DNA of 64,000 nt from JBDREC01 sp043820105 [NCBI: Pseudomonadota bacterium] (GCA_043820105.1 JBDREC010000030.1:1-64000); one strand, 5' to 3'; counted from the stretch's first letter, positions 10,165-19,274 are shown. Program-made: numbers and translations. The notes: generated from the sequence alone by a model not told the origin.

Positions 10165-10210
10165 TCAAAATTCAAGATTCAAAATTCAAAATTAAGGATA
10201 AAAGTTGAAA
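10165..10210 (+). repeat. Degenerate TTCAAAA heptamer array, left direct repeat of the IVS-type gene
   Basis: Tandem TTCAAAA/TTCAAGA heptamers end in ATTCAAAATTAAGGATAAAA plus GTTGAAA (10184-10210). The same 27 bases with one change recur at 10576-10602. The TTG start codon of the gene between them lies inside this copy. Confidence 0.8.
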
Positions 10211-10600
10211 GAGAAGAATTTAATTTTAGAGAAAACTTTTGGGTTTTCTATTATGATATATAAATTATACAAGGAATTAGTAATAAAGGAAAAAGAATAT
10301 ATTATTGCCAAGCAGGTTTTAAAAAGTGGTACATCAATAGGAGCGAATGTGAATGAGGCGCAGGCTGCGATGAGCAAGAAGGATTTTATAGCAAAGCTTG
10401 AAATTGCATCCAAAGAAGCGAGAGAAACTCAATATTGGATAGATCTTTTAATAGCAGTTCAAATTGTTAATAAAGAAAATAAAGTAATAAAAATAATTCA
10501 TAATGAAATTATTGCTATTAATAAAATATTATCAAAAATCATCATAACAACAAAGAATAAGATTCAAGATTCAAGATTCAAAATTAAGAATAAAAGTTGA
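10205..10600 (+). CDS. Four-helix-bundle protein of the 23S rRNA intervening-sequence (IVS) family
   Basis: A 131-residue protein starting at TTG 10205. The full match runs from K-E-K-N-L through the family hallmark S-G-T-S-I-G-A-N-V-N-E-A, followed by K-L-E-I-A-S-K-E-A-R-E-T-Q-Y-W. Members fold as four helices; they are found in 23S rRNA intervening sequences and as stand-alone genes, and their role is unsettled. The last 14 residues (N-K-I-Q-D-S-R-F-K-I-K-N-K-S) are encoded by the right-hand heptamer repeat. The same AAAAGTTGAAA supplies the TTG start on the left and the TGA stop on the right. No rRNA gene is nearby. The flanking direct repeats suggest a small mobile unit. Confidence 0.8.
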   Translation: MKEKNLILEKTFGFSIMIYKLYKELVIKEKEYIIAKQVLKSGTSIGANVNEAQAAMSKKDFIAKLEIASKEARETQYWIDLLIAVQIVNKENKVIKIIHNEIIAINKILSKIIITTKNKIQDSRFKIKNKS

Positions 10601-10645
10601 AATAAAAATTAATCTTGAATTTTGAATCTTGAATTTTGAATTAAT
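10555..10645 (+). repeat. Degenerate TTCAAGA/TTCAAAA array with inverted copy
   Basis: The array codes for the C terminus of the IVS-type protein, contains its TGA stop, and is followed at 10609-10642 by the reverse-complement form (CTTGAATTTTGAAT units). The two orientations can pair into a long imperfect hairpin between this gene and yifB. Confidence 0.75.
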
Positions 10646-10659
10646 TTCCGGAGGAAATT
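10643..10659 (+). promoter_or_regulatory. Hairpin enclosing the yifB ribosome-binding site
   Basis: AATTTCC (10643-10649) and GGAAATT (10653-10659) form a perfect 7-base stem with a GGA loop. The Shine-Dalgarno GGAGG (10650-10654) is partly in the loop and partly in the stem, 8 bases before the ATG. It could limit translation until melted. Confidence 0.4.
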
Positions 10660-10662
10660 ACC

Positions 10663-12192
10663 ATGCTAGCAACCATAAAAACAGCCTCTCTTTATGGAAT
10701 TGATGCTAGGATGATTGATGTTGAAGTTGATATTAGCGCAGGTTTTCCGGGCTATACAATTGTTGGACTAGCCGAAGGAGCCGCAAAGGAAAGCAAGGAA
10801 AGAGTTAAAACAGCTGTTAGAAATTGCGGATTTTCATTTCCTAAAGGTAGAATTACAATTAATTTAGCTCCTGCCTGGCTTAAAAAAGCAGAGTCTGCTT
10901 ATGATTTGCCTATTGCTCTGGGCTTATTAATAGCCTCTAAGCAAGTTTTATCATTTATGCATCATGATTACATTGTTCTGGGAGAAATCGGTTTGTCAGG
11001 GGAGTGCAAGGCTGTTAAGGGATGTTTAGTAGCAGTCAACGCAGGTAAAAATAATAATATTAAGCATGCAATTGTGCCAAAGGCAAATGAAAAAGAAGCC
11101 TCTATTGTTGATGGAATTAAAGTTTTTGGAGCTAAGGATTTATATGATGCGATTGCTGCTTTAAATGGAAAGATAAAGCCTGCAAAAAAAGAAATTAGAT
11201 CAGGATTAACAGAAGTAGAAATGGAATATAGCAGTGATTTTTCTGAAGTTAAGGGACAAGTAAAATTGAAAAGGGCTGTTGAAATAGCTGTTTCAGGAAA
11301 TCATAATATACTTATGATTGGAAGTGCTGGCTGTGGAAAAACAATGATAGCCAAGCGTATTCCCACAATAATGCCACAAATGAGTTTTGCGGAAAGTTTA
11401 GAAACTACAAAAATTTATTCAATTGCAGGATTATTAAAATCAAAGGAAAGTTTGCTTTATGAAAGACCTTTCAGGTCTCCTCATCATACTATTTCAGATG
11501 TCGGAATAATTGGAGGCGGGCAGGGAATTCCAAGGCCTGGGGAGGTTTGTTTGGCAAACAACGGTGTTTTATTTCTTGATGAAATGCCTGAGTTTAAAAG
11601 GTCAGCAATAGAAGTATTAAGACAGCCGCTTGAAGATAAAAAAGTTTTTATAAATCGAGCATTAAATACAGTAAGCTATCCTGCCAATTTTCTTTTGGTA
11701 GCTGCTATGAATCCATGCCCCTGTGGAAACCTGGGGGATGCTAAAAAAACATGTACCTGTTCAGCTGCTCAAGTTGCTAGATATTTCTTTAAAATATCAT
11801 CTCCATTATTAGATAGGATTGATCTACACCTGGAAGTGCCTAGCATTAAATTTAAAGATTTAACTTCAAAAAGTTCTGAAGAAACTAGTGAAGTTGTTAA
11901 AAAGCGTGTTTGCAAGATTAGAAAAATACAAGCCAAGCGTTTTGAAAAAGAAAAAATACTTACAAATTCTGAAATGTTGCCAAAACATCTTAATACCTTT
12001 TGTTATCTTGATAAAAAATCAAAAAGCCTTTTAAAAATAGCTGTTGATGAAAAGGGTTTTTCAGCGAGAGCTTATTCAAGAGTTATAAAGGTAGCTAGAA
12101 CCATAGCAGATATGGAAGAATCAGATCTGATTATGCAGGAACATGTTGAAGAAGCTATTAATTATCGTATTCTTGATAAAATGGTTTTTTAG
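10663..12192 (+). CDS. yifB: ComM/YifB family Mg-chelatase-like AAA+ ATPase
   Basis: A cytoplasmic ATPase of 509 residues, the usual family length, starting at ATG 10663 after CCGGAGGAAATTACC. The N-terminal third is the Lon-protease-like ChlI fold (G-F-P-G-Y-T-I-V-G-L, then L-A-P-A-W-L-K-K). The AAA+ core follows with Walker A G-S-A-G-C-G-K-T, Walker B V-L-F-L-D-E-M-P-E, and the Cys motif C-P-C-G-N-L...C-T-C-S. In other bacteria ComM promotes branch migration during natural transformation. A type IV pilin-like gene lies 24 kb away, but no other competence gene is seen here. The ribosome site lies within a small hairpin. Confidence 0.95.
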   Translation: MLATIKTASLYGIDARMIDVEVDISAGFPGYTIVGLAEGAAKESKERVKTAVRNCGFSFPKGRITINLAPAWLKKAESAYDLPIALGLLIASKQVLSFMHHDYIVLGEIGLSGECKAVKGCLVAVNAGKNNNIKHAIVPKANEKEASIVDGIKVFGAKDLYDAIAALNGKIKPAKKEIRSGLTEVEMEYSSDFSEVKGQVKLKRAVEIAVSGNHNILMIGSAGCGKTMIAKRIPTIMPQMSFAESLETTKIYSIAGLLKSKESLLYERPFRSPHHTISDVGIIGGGQGIPRPGEVCLANNGVLFLDEMPEFKRSAIEVLRQPLEDKKVFINRALNTVSYPANFLLVAAMNPCPCGNLGDAKKTCTCSAAQVARYFFKISSPLLDRIDLHLEVPSIKFKDLTSKSSEETSEVVKKRVCKIRKIQAKRFEKEKILTNSEMLPKHLNTFCYLDKKSKSLLKIAVDEKGFSARAYSRVIKVARTIADMEESDLIMQEHVEEAINYRILDKMVF

Positions 12193-12199
12193 ACCTTAA

Positions 12200-12949
12200 C
12201 TACTCTACGCTATCAACCCCTACGACATTAATTAGTGATTTATCTTCTATTTTAGTTTCTTCACCAATAATTATATGATCATTATTTTTAAGTCCTTTTT
12301 TAATAACAATTAAATTGTTATATTTTCCTCCCAAGGAAAGATATCTTTTTTCAGCTGTTTTAGCATATTTATTAAAAACAAAGACAAATGGAAGCTTGTT
12401 TTCATATCGAATATATTCCATTGGAACATAAATATCTCTAACTTCATTAAACCTAAAATAAACATTAATATATTTACCTATTTTAAGATTCTTAGTTAGA
12501 TTATTTGCTTTAAATACAGTTGTTATAATAGATTGTTCTTCTGGAAAATTCATATCAACCTTCTTGCTAACAAACTTACCTTCAATAAAATTGTAATCTA
12601 ATTCATTTGCATCAGGAAGTTCTAAATAAGGTGTCATATTTTGCTTTAATAATTCAAGTTCAGTGTTGTGTATGGAAAAACTTACTTTATATTCTTTTAC
12701 TGGCACATCTTTATAATCATGAAAACCAGAAATATTTTGAGGTGATATTGGAAGTGGTGCTTTATTTGCCTGTAAAAACCCAGCGAAAGTAAGTTTATTG
12801 TATAGATAGCGACTTTTTACTACTCTTGTAAAAGCTTTAACTTTGTCTTTGTCAGAGTTTTTCACTTCTTCCAAAATGACAGGAATCACCGGAGAAGCAC
12901 TTAAGGCTATAAAAACAAGAGCTGTCAATATTTTTAAAAGGCTCTTCAT
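12200..12949 (-). CDS. Exported protein with RND-adaptor-like C terminus
   Basis: A 249-residue protein with a signal peptide (MKSLLKILTALVFIALSASP). The last 90 residues resemble the beta-barrel and membrane-proximal part of HlyD/AcrA-type periplasmic adaptors: K-I-G-K-Y-I-N-V-Y-F, V-P-M-E-Y-I, P-F-V-F-V, L-G-G-K-Y-N-N-L-I-V-I-K-K-G-L-K-N-N-D-H. The N-terminal half lacks a clear lipoyl or coiled-coil domain, so it is a shortened or divergent adaptor. No RND pump or outer-membrane channel gene is adjacent. It converges closely with yifB, 8 bases from stop to stop. The alternative is an unrelated beta-barrel protein. Confidence 0.5.
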   Translation of the reverse strand: MKSLLKILTALVFIALSASPVIPVILEEVKNSDKDKVKAFTRVVKSRYLYNKLTFAGFLQANKAPLPISPQNISGFHDYKDVPVKEYKVSFSIHNTELELLKQNMTPYLELPDANELDYNFIEGKFVSKKVDMNFPEEQSIITTVFKANNLTKNLKIGKYINVYFRFNEVRDIYVPMEYIRYENKLPFVFVFNKYAKTAEKRYLSLGGKYNNLIVIKKGLKNNDHIIIGEETKIEDKSLINVVGVDSVE

Positions 12950-13061
12950 ATACTTTTCATCTCTTATGTGGGTTGGTTTTCAATATAACAATAGCTACTG
13001 ATTTTGTAAAGCATATTTAGTCTTGTGTTTTTATTTGGGATAAAATAATTTGTAATGCAAT

Positions 13062-14135
13062 ATGTGCTTTATAAATAAATATAAAGGAATAGCGATAGTG
13101 ATTTTTTCAATGCTATTATCTTTTGATGCTCACTCATGGACAAGGCATGATGGGATTACATACCTATGCATTAAAGATCTTGAGGGATTAAATAATTATT
13201 CTCAAATTAAAGTCGAAAAAATAGAGGAATTTATTAAAAAAGCTTTTTCTGATTCTTATAGATTCCAAGATTTTGTTAGAGAATTTGATTTTAATGAGGA
13301 AATGAAGCTTAGCTATCTTGAAAAAAAAGATGTGGCTAGCGCTTTAGATATAATTTCTCTTTATTCAGCGGAACCAGATTCTAACATGGATCTTAATCTC
13401 AAACATCCAGATCAAATATATATGGGGGGTAGCATAGGTGATACTGCTAAAGGGTTTAGACATCTTTATTTTAAAACATTTAATCCCTTTGATTTTAGAG
13501 CAAGTTTCCATGTGCCATTTCGAGAATTGGGAATGTTACCAGAAAGAGCCCAGGTTTGCAATGATTTGAGTCAGCTTGCTTTCAAGGCGGGTTCTGATTA
13601 CTGGGGTTTTAGATTCTTAGCCTGGTCACTTCATTATTTGCAAGATATTACAAATCCTTTGCATTCAACTCAAATACCTACATTTAAAATGGCACCTGTA
13701 AAAGCTGTTTTAGGTGGATTTAAAAATTTAATTAGAAGATCATCGCAAGTTATTGCAAATTACCATTATTTGTATGAAGATTTAATTTTTGAGCTTTTAA
13801 CTAAAGATAAAAAAGATTATTTAATTACAGTATTGCAAGGTGATTCGTTTGAAGATTTTAAAAACATCAGTGTGTATTTGAAAGCAAAAGCTATTGTCTC
13901 ATCTAAACAAGCTTATGATCTTGGGAATAGTATTGTTGAATTTTTCGGCAAAGAATATTTTGAAGAGGGCATTGACGTACCCAATAATCCAAAAGCTTAT
14001 CCCATAAATGAATATCTCAATAATGTAAATCCTGACTCTCAACTTATCAAAGTCAGCCAAGAGTGTTTAAGACAATGCGGGCTTGTTACGCGTTCTCTTG
14101 TCAAAAAAGCAATAGACGAAATAAATTCTAAATAA
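13062..14135 (+). CDS. Exported zinc-dependent phospholipase C / S1-P1 nuclease-fold protein
   Basis: A 357-residue protein. The signal peptide would be cleaved after A-H-S, exposing W26; in this fold the N-terminal Trp itself binds zinc. Other candidate zinc ligands are H29 (W-T-R-H-D), H191 and D195 (H-Y-L-Q-D-I-T-N-P-L-H, with H201), and H235 and E239 (N-Y-H-Y-L-Y-E-D). This arrangement is typical of zinc-dependent phospholipase C, with S1-P1 nucleases a related possibility. The likely role is hydrolysis of phospholipids or nucleic acids outside the cytoplasm. The ribosome site before the ATG is weak, so the start could be slightly different. It is a stand-alone gene. Confidence 0.72.
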   Translation: MCFINKYKGIAIVIFSMLLSFDAHSWTRHDGITYLCIKDLEGLNNYSQIKVEKIEEFIKKAFSDSYRFQDFVREFDFNEEMKLSYLEKKDVASALDIISLYSAEPDSNMDLNLKHPDQIYMGGSIGDTAKGFRHLYFKTFNPFDFRASFHVPFRELGMLPERAQVCNDLSQLAFKAGSDYWGFRFLAWSLHYLQDITNPLHSTQIPTFKMAPVKAVLGGFKNLIRRSSQVIANYHYLYEDLIFELLTKDKKDYLITVLQGDSFEDFKNISVYLKAKAIVSSKQAYDLGNSIVEFFGKEYFEEGIDVPNNPKAYPINEYLNNVNPDSQLIKVSQECLRQCGLVTRSLVKKAIDEINSK

Positions 14136-14149
14136 AACAAATTATTCCT

Positions 14150-15190
14150 TCATACGCATGAACGTTTAGAAATTTTGTTTTTATGTTTTCTAATGAAAAT
14201 TAAGATTCCAATAATTAAAAAAAGAATAAAAAATGATATGACAATCCAATTTATAATATACTTAGACCCTTTTTTAAACATTACATCTTTTATATTATAT
14301 TCTTCTAAGGCTGATTCTGAGTCCTTTCTATAGCGGACTTTTATATTATCGATTTTGCTAATTTTGGAGTTTTCAGCTTGCTGAATATCAATTCTATATA
14401 AAATATGATGAATGAGATTATTATCTTTTGTAAGCACTTCATCAAGCCGTTGGATTTTATGGCTCTTTATTCCTGTTTGCTCACCAAGATGGGGTTCTCC
14501 AATAAAAAAATCTTCATTGGGATTAGTAACATAAAAATTTATTTCTATTGCCATCTTTTCTTCATCATAAACAAGCTCAGAAGTTATGTTTACAGTTGTT
14601 TCCTTTTTTTCAGAGTCTTTTACTGTTTCTTCTTCATCAAGTAGAGCATCAAGAAGCTTGTAGGCATCATTTGATTCCCAGCCAAGAGCTCCTTGTATAC
14701 TTGCAAGTATTTTTCCATTTTTAGATATTAGAAATGTTGTAGGAAAGGCTTGAACAGAATATGACCTGGTATTTTGCCCTTCAGGATCCAGCAACATTAG
14801 AAATGGATAATTTTCATTCTTAGCAAGTGGTGCAACCTGTATAGCACCTCCAGAGTCAACAGAAACTGCAATGATTTTTAAATCTTTGCTTTCATATTTA
14901 GAATGTAAGGCTTTATATGAGTTAAGTTCACGTCTGCAGTATCCACACCATGTTGCCCAAAAGGTCAGAATTATTACATTACCAAAATATGAGCTTAATT
15001 TATGTGTTTTATTTGTTAAGTCAGGAAGCTCGAAATCACTTGCGTCTTTATCTGTAGCTTCTTCATTTATATTAAGTTTTTTAAAAAGTTGGCTAATATC
15101 ATTGTCAATTGCAAAGATATTGAGTCCAAAAGCGAGTATAAGCGTTAAGGAAATGATAATTTGTGTAAATACTTTTGTAAAACATTTCAT
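14150..15190 (-). CDS. TlpA-like thioredoxin with C-terminal membrane anchor
   Basis: A 346-residue exported protein: a signal peptide, a TlpA/AhpC-type redoxin domain (about 50-190) with the W-C-G-Y-C active site (C82, C85) and the cis-Pro loop F-P-T-T-F, a beta-rich domain (about 205-300), then one membrane segment and a basic tail near residues 312-346. TlpA-type proteins reduce periplasmic disulfides, often for cytochrome maturation. The fused beta-rich domain and tail anchor are unusual for the family. It is the last gene of the minus-strand operon from rpmE, 24 bases after the preceding lipoprotein gene. Confidence 0.85.
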   Translation of the reverse strand: MKCFTKVFTQIIISLTLILAFGLNIFAIDNDISQLFKKLNINEEATDKDASDFELPDLTNKTHKLSSYFGNVIILTFWATWCGYCRRELNSYKALHSKYESKDLKIIAVSVDSGGAIQVAPLAKNENYPFLMLLDPEGQNTRSYSVQAFPTTFLISKNGKILASIQGALGWESNDAYKLLDALLDEEETVKDSEKKETTVNITSELVYDEEKMAIEINFYVTNPNEDFFIGEPHLGEQTGIKSHKIQRLDEVLTKDNNLIHHILYRIDIQQAENSKISKIDNIKVRYRKDSESALEEYNIKDVMFKKGSKYIINWIVISFFILFLIIGILIFIRKHKNKISKRSCV

Positions 15191-15214
15191 AAAAATTAAC
15201 CTTCAGATTGATCT

Positions 15215-15898
15215 TTAATTTTTTACTTTTATATATGGGAAATCGTTCATAACTTTAGAAACACCTAATCTCATAAGCTCATCAGAACTTAACCATTTGC
15301 CATTTGTGACAAAATACTGTTTTATTTGACTAAGATCTTCATTTAGAGGTTTTTGTTTTTCTCTATAATACCCTTTCCATATTACAGTGTCAGATAAAAC
15401 ATCAATTAATTCTGCTGCAAATGCAACTGAAGCTGGTTTGTCAACAGCATATGAGGTGCCAAGTCTATCTTCGTATTGAATTAGGGTGGCAACCAGATAG
15501 GCATCAATTTCATTTTTTGCCAATATTTTTTTGCAGATCTCTTTATTTGAGTGAATTTGATTTAGTTCTAATCTTGGCACTATATTCATAAGTGCAAAAG
15601 GTGATAAAACCTTTGCTTCTGATTTAGATAAAATGGCATTGTATAATAAATTAGAAAGCTTTAACTCACTGTTTTTTTCAACAAGACCTCCGTCACTACC
15701 ATTTTTACTTATTTCAAAAATTGTTTGTGTTTTTTTATCATGCATCATTGCTTGCTTTGAAACTGGAAATACTGCAATTTTATTGTAAAATACAGTGTTT
15801 GCGGAAGTTGAATTTATATTTTTTGAAGAGCATGAAAAAAAACTTAATAATAAAGGAAAAGTGACAAAAAAAATCAATTTCTTATTTAATTCTTTCAA
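15215..15898 (-). CDS. Lipoprotein of the GNA1162/DUF799-like type
   Basis: A 227-residue protein with a signal ending in L-L-S-F-F-S-C, so Cys23 is the likely lipidated residue. The core resembles outer-membrane lipoproteins with the TolB-N/CsgG-like fold: K-I-A-V-F-P-V-S early, I-D-A-Y-L-V-A-T-L in the middle, then K-P-A-S-V-A-F-A-A-E-L-I-D-V, V-I-W-K-G-Y-Y-R-E-K-Q-K-P-L and L-S-S-D-E-L-M. The function is unknown. Its start codon lies inside the 3' end of murA (17-base overlap), so translation is probably coupled. The outer-membrane location is inferred from the lipobox and the presence of LolA elsewhere. Confidence 0.7.
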   Translation of the reverse strand: MKELNKKLIFFVTFPLLLSFFSCSSKNINSTSANTVFYNKIAVFPVSKQAMMHDKKTQTIFEISKNGSDGGLVEKNSELKLSNLLYNAILSKSEAKVLSPFALMNIVPRLELNQIHSNKEICKKILAKNEIDAYLVATLIQYEDRLGTSYAVDKPASVAFAAELIDVLSDTVIWKGYYREKQKPLNEDLSQIKQYFVTNGKWLSSDELMRLGVSKVMNDFPYIKVKN

Positions 15899-17132
15899 TT
15901 AAAGCTCCAAGATTTCTAAGTTTTTCATCTATATTTTCATAGCCTCTGTCAAGGTGATAAACGCGAGATATCTCTGTATAACCTTGGGCTGCCAATGCTG
16001 CAATTACTAAAGAAGCTGAAGCCCTCAAATCAGTAGCCATAACATTAGCTCCTGACAAGTGTTTCCTGCCTTCAATTATTGCACAATTACCATGAAGATC
16101 AATTTTTGCCCCCATTCTAGCTAATTCAGATGTGTGCATAAATCTATTTTCAAATATATTTTCAACAATTGTACTTTGACCATCAGCAACAGTAAGTAAG
16201 GCAGTGAATTGAGCTTGCATATCAGTAGGAAAGCCAGGATAGGGCTTTGTTTCAATCTTTGTGCCTTTTATTTTCCCATTTGAAAGTACTTCAATTGAAT
16301 CTTCATTTATTTTTAAATTTACTCCAATTTCTTTATACTTGTGCAATACAGCTTTTAAGTGTGCAGGATTGCAGTTATTAATTAGTACATTTCCATTTGT
16401 AATTGCAGCTGCCGCGATGTAGGTGCCACTTTCGATTCTATCAGGAATAACGTCCATATTACAACCTGAGAGCTTATTAACACCCTCGCAAATTAGTGAG
16501 TTAGTACCAATGCCTTTTATATTAGCTCCCATTTGAACCAGCATTTGAGCGATGAAAGTAACTTCTGGTTCACAAGCAGCGTTATCAATAGTTGTTATTC
16601 CATTTGCAATGCTTGCTGCCATTAAAATATTAATTGTTCCGGTTACAGTTACTTTGGGGAAATGTATGTTTGCACCTTTTAAGTTTTCAGCGTTTACAAC
16701 TATGTAACCATGCTTTTGCTGTATCTTTGCACCAAGCTTTTCAAGAGCCATGATATGTAGATCTACAGGCCTTTTACCGATTGCACAACCGCCTGGTAAA
16801 GATATTTTTACTGATCCAAACCTAGCAGCAAGTGGACCTAAAATAACAATTGATGCTCGCATTTTTCGCACCATTTCATATTCAGCGCAAGTGTTAGTTA
16901 TTTCATCAGCTTTTAAAATAACTTCATTGTTTTTTAATTGGACTTTTACCCCAAGGTTTTCAAGAATTTTAATAAAAAATTTAGTATCACCTAAGATTGG
17001 AAAATTGCTAAGTGAAACTTCTTGGTCTGTTAGCAATGAACATGCAAGAGCAGGAAGGGCCGCATTTTTAGCCCCACTAATAGTAACTTCGCCCTCAAGT
17101 TTTTTACCACCCTCAATGATTAATCTATCCAA
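15882..17132 (-). CDS. murA: UDP-N-acetylglucosamine 1-carboxyvinyltransferase
   Basis: Catalyses the first committed step of peptidoglycan synthesis, transferring enolpyruvate from PEP to UDP-GlcNAc in the cytoplasm. At 416 residues it has the family length. Visible hallmarks are S-G-A-K-N-A-A-L-P with K22-N23, the active-site Cys C116 in L-P-G-G-C-A-I-G, and P-D-R-I-E-S-G-T-Y, P-G-F-P-T-D-M-Q-A and the C-terminal D-R-G-Y-E. Because the Cys is present, fosfomycin sensitivity is expected. It lies in the rpmE-prfA-prmC operon, 60 bases after prmC across a heptamer repeat, and overlaps the next lipoprotein gene. Confidence 0.97.
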   Translation of the reverse strand: MDRLIIEGGKKLEGEVTISGAKNAALPALACSLLTDQEVSLSNFPILGDTKFFIKILENLGVKVQLKNNEVILKADEITNTCAEYEMVRKMRASIVILGPLAARFGSVKISLPGGCAIGKRPVDLHIMALEKLGAKIQQKHGYIVVNAENLKGANIHFPKVTVTGTINILMAASIANGITTIDNAACEPEVTFIAQMLVQMGANIKGIGTNSLICEGVNKLSGCNMDVIPDRIESGTYIAAAAITNGNVLINNCNPAHLKAVLHKYKEIGVNLKINEDSIEVLSNGKIKGTKIETKPYPGFPTDMQAQFTALLTVADGQSTIVENIFENRFMHTSELARMGAKIDLHGNCAIIEGRKHLSGANVMATDLRASASLVIAALAAQGYTEISRVYHLDRGYENIDEKLRNLGALIERIK

Positions 17133-17152
17133 CTATAATTCCTTAATTTTAA

Positions 17153-17187
17153 TAAATTCAAAACCCAAAATTCAAAATTCAAAATTA
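17153..17187 (-). repeat. TTCAAAA heptamer array between prmC and murA
   Basis: Three to four tandem TTCAAAA units with one CCCAAAA variant fill most of the 60-base gap between the two genes. It is a member of the heptamer repeat class found across the window. Confidence 0.8.
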
Positions 17188-17192
17188 ATCCC

Positions 17193-18182
17193 TCATTTCT
17201 TAATAAAGCTAACAATCCTTGGTGTTCCAGAAAGATCATTATAGAAATTAAAATCAATATAGTGTCCAAGATCTAGTACTATCTTCATAACTGAGCTTAA
17301 TTGCTCATCTCCAATTTCCATTAATATTTCACCCTGAGGTTTTAAATAAATCCAAGCATTTTCTACAATTTTCCTGATATGCTTTAAACCATCTTCACCA
17401 CCATCAAGAGCATTTATAGGTTCATATTTTATAACATTGTCATCAAGGTTTTTTAAATCTTTGCAGTCAATATAAGGAGGATTTGTAACGATTAAATCAA
17501 AGCTTTCTGGCTTCATGTGGTCAAAATATTCACCCTTAATTAAAGTAATATAATTATTAAGATCATGCATATATATATTTTGGAAAGCTATTTCTAAAGC
17601 TTTGTTGGAATTATCAAGTGCATAAATATTTACAGTCTCTTGTTTAAGTTCACTTGCTAAAGCAATAGCAATGGCACCAGAACCTGTGCCAATATCAGCT
17701 ATATTAATTTGATTTCTATCAATATAGAAGTCCTGTGAACTTAAAAACTTGGAAATGCCTTTATTTTCAGTTTCATTATGTATAGATTCACGCTGATTTT
17801 TTCTTTGAATTTTTGTAATTGCAATCTCAACTAATTGTTCTGTTTCTGGTCTTGGAATTAAAACACTATCATTTACCATGAACTCAAGAGACCAGAACTC
17901 TTTTTTGCCTGTAATATAGGAAACAGGTTCTTTTTTATTTCTTCGTTCCATGAATTTTTCAAATACCTTAATCTTATCTGTTTCAACTTTATCATTAGGA
18001 TGAGTATAGAGATATTCTCTGCCTCTGTTGTTGTTTATAACATGCAATAATATGACTTCTGTATCTAGTTTTGGGGTAGAGACTGAGTCCTTAAGTAAGG
18101 TAGTTCCGTAATTTATAAGAGAATTAATTGAACTTATAGTGTTAATCTCTGTAGTTTCTGTAATTTTTCTTTGGGGTATCAT
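17193..18182 (-). CDS. prmC: Release factor glutamine methyltransferase
   Basis: Methylates the Gln of the GGQ motif in release factors RF1/RF2. I start it at ATG 18182 (329 residues), which has GGGAG eight bases upstream; an in-frame TTG nine codons earlier is less likely. The N-terminal helical domain carries K-L-D-T-E-V-I-L-L, then the SAM-binding motif A-D-I-G-T-G-S-G-A-I-A-I-A-L-A, then the catalytic N-P-P-Y in V-T-N-P-P-Y-I-D. It directly follows prfA, whose product is its substrate, so the two are made together. Confidence 0.96.
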   Translation of the reverse strand: MIPQRKITETTEINTISSINSLINYGTTLLKDSVSTPKLDTEVILLHVINNNRGREYLYTHPNDKVETDKIKVFEKFMERRNKKEPVSYITGKKEFWSLEFMVNDSVLIPRPETEQLVEIAITKIQRKNQRESIHNETENKGISKFLSSQDFYIDRNQINIADIGTGSGAIAIALASELKQETVNIYALDNSNKALEIAFQNIYMHDLNNYITLIKGEYFDHMKPESFDLIVTNPPYIDCKDLKNLDDNVIKYEPINALDGGEDGLKHIRKIVENAWIYLKPQGEILMEIGDEQLSSVMKIVLDLGHYIDFNFYNDLSGTPRIVSFIKK

Positions 18183-18215
18183 AAGTTTTTCTCCCAAATT
18201 AAAGTTCAAATAAAA

Positions 18216-19274
18216 TTATTGTGCCCTTAAAGCCTCTGTTTGAAAGTGATTTTGTAAGGATCTAACTGTTTCTTCAAGATCACCTTCCATAATTAAATCT
18301 AATTTATATAAAGTCAGACCAATTCGGTGGTCTGTCATTCTGCCTTGTGGAAAATTATATGTTCTAATGCGCTCTGACCTATCACCAGATCCAACCATTG
18401 CTCTTCTGGTTTCAGAAATTTCTGATGCCTGTTTTTCTCTTTCCATGTCTAGTATTCTAGCCTTTAAAATTTTTAAAGCTTTTGCTTTATTTTTGTGCTG
18501 CGATTTTTCATCTTGCATTGCAACAGTTATTCCTGTTGGAAGATGAGTGATTCTAACAGCTGAATCAGTCGTATTAACAGACTGACCTCCAGGACCTGAA
18601 GATCTATAAACATCTATTCGAAGATCTTTTTCTTCAAATTTCACATCAACATCTTCTGCTTCAGGTAAAACTGCAACAGTAACGGCTGAAGTATGAATTC
18701 TTCCTTGTGTTTCTGTGTCTGGAACACGTTGAACTCTGTGAACACCACCTTCGTACTTTAGGCTACCAAAAACATTTTTGCCGCTAATGGAGGCTATAAT
18801 TTCTTTAAATCCTCCAATTCCAATTGAGTTAGAGCTAATTACTTCAACCTTCCAGTTAGAAATCTCAGCAAATTTTGAATACATTCTAAATAAATTAGCA
18901 GCAAATAAAGCAGCTTCATCACCACCTGTTCCCGCTCTAATCTCAAGAATTATATTCTTTCCATCATATGGATCTTTAGGGATAAGCAAAGTTTTTAACT
19001 TTTCAATTAAGGTAACTTCTTGTGGTTCCAGTTGATCGAGCTCTTCTTCTGCCATTTCACCAAGCTCTCCGCCTTCTGCTATGAGCTCTTTATTGCCTTG
19101 AATTTCAGAATTTATTTTCTTCCATTGGTCATAAACCACCATCAGATCTTCAAGATCAGAACGTTCCTTGGCTATTTTTTGAAAGTTCTTTTGGTCTTTT
19201 ATTGTATCAGGATTAATTAGTTTTTGTTCAAGTTCCTGATAATGCTTTTGTATTTCAATCAATTTTTTGAACAT
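18216..19274 (-). CDS. prfA: Peptide chain release factor 1
   Basis: Terminates translation at UAA and UAG. It starts at ATG 19274 (M-F-K-K-L-I-E-I-Q), ten bases after AAGGAG; the frame is open 21 codons further upstream, but that part overlaps the preceding gene. The protein has 352 residues. The [11 protein letters not shown] motif with the peptidyl-hydrolysis GGQ is intact. The start lies within the last 20 bases of the DUF1385 gene, implying coupled translation. No prfB is in the window. Confidence 0.97.
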   Translation of the reverse strand: MFKKLIEIQKHYQELEQKLINPDTIKDQKNFQKIAKERSDLEDLMVVYDQWKKINSEIQGNKELIAEGGELGEMAEEELDQLEPQEVTLIEKLKTLLIPKDPYDGKNIILEIRAGTGGDEAALFAANLFRMYSKFAEISNWKVEVISSNSIGIGGFKEIIASISGKNVFGSLKYEGGVHRVQRVPDTETQGRIHTSAVTVAVLPEAEDVDVKFEEKDLRIDVYRSSGPGGQSVNTTDSAVRITHLPTGITVAMQDEKSQHKNKAKALKILKARILDMEREKQASEISETRRAMVGSGDRSERIRTYNFPQGRMTDHRIGLTLYKLDLIMEGDLEETVRSLQNHFQTEALRAQ

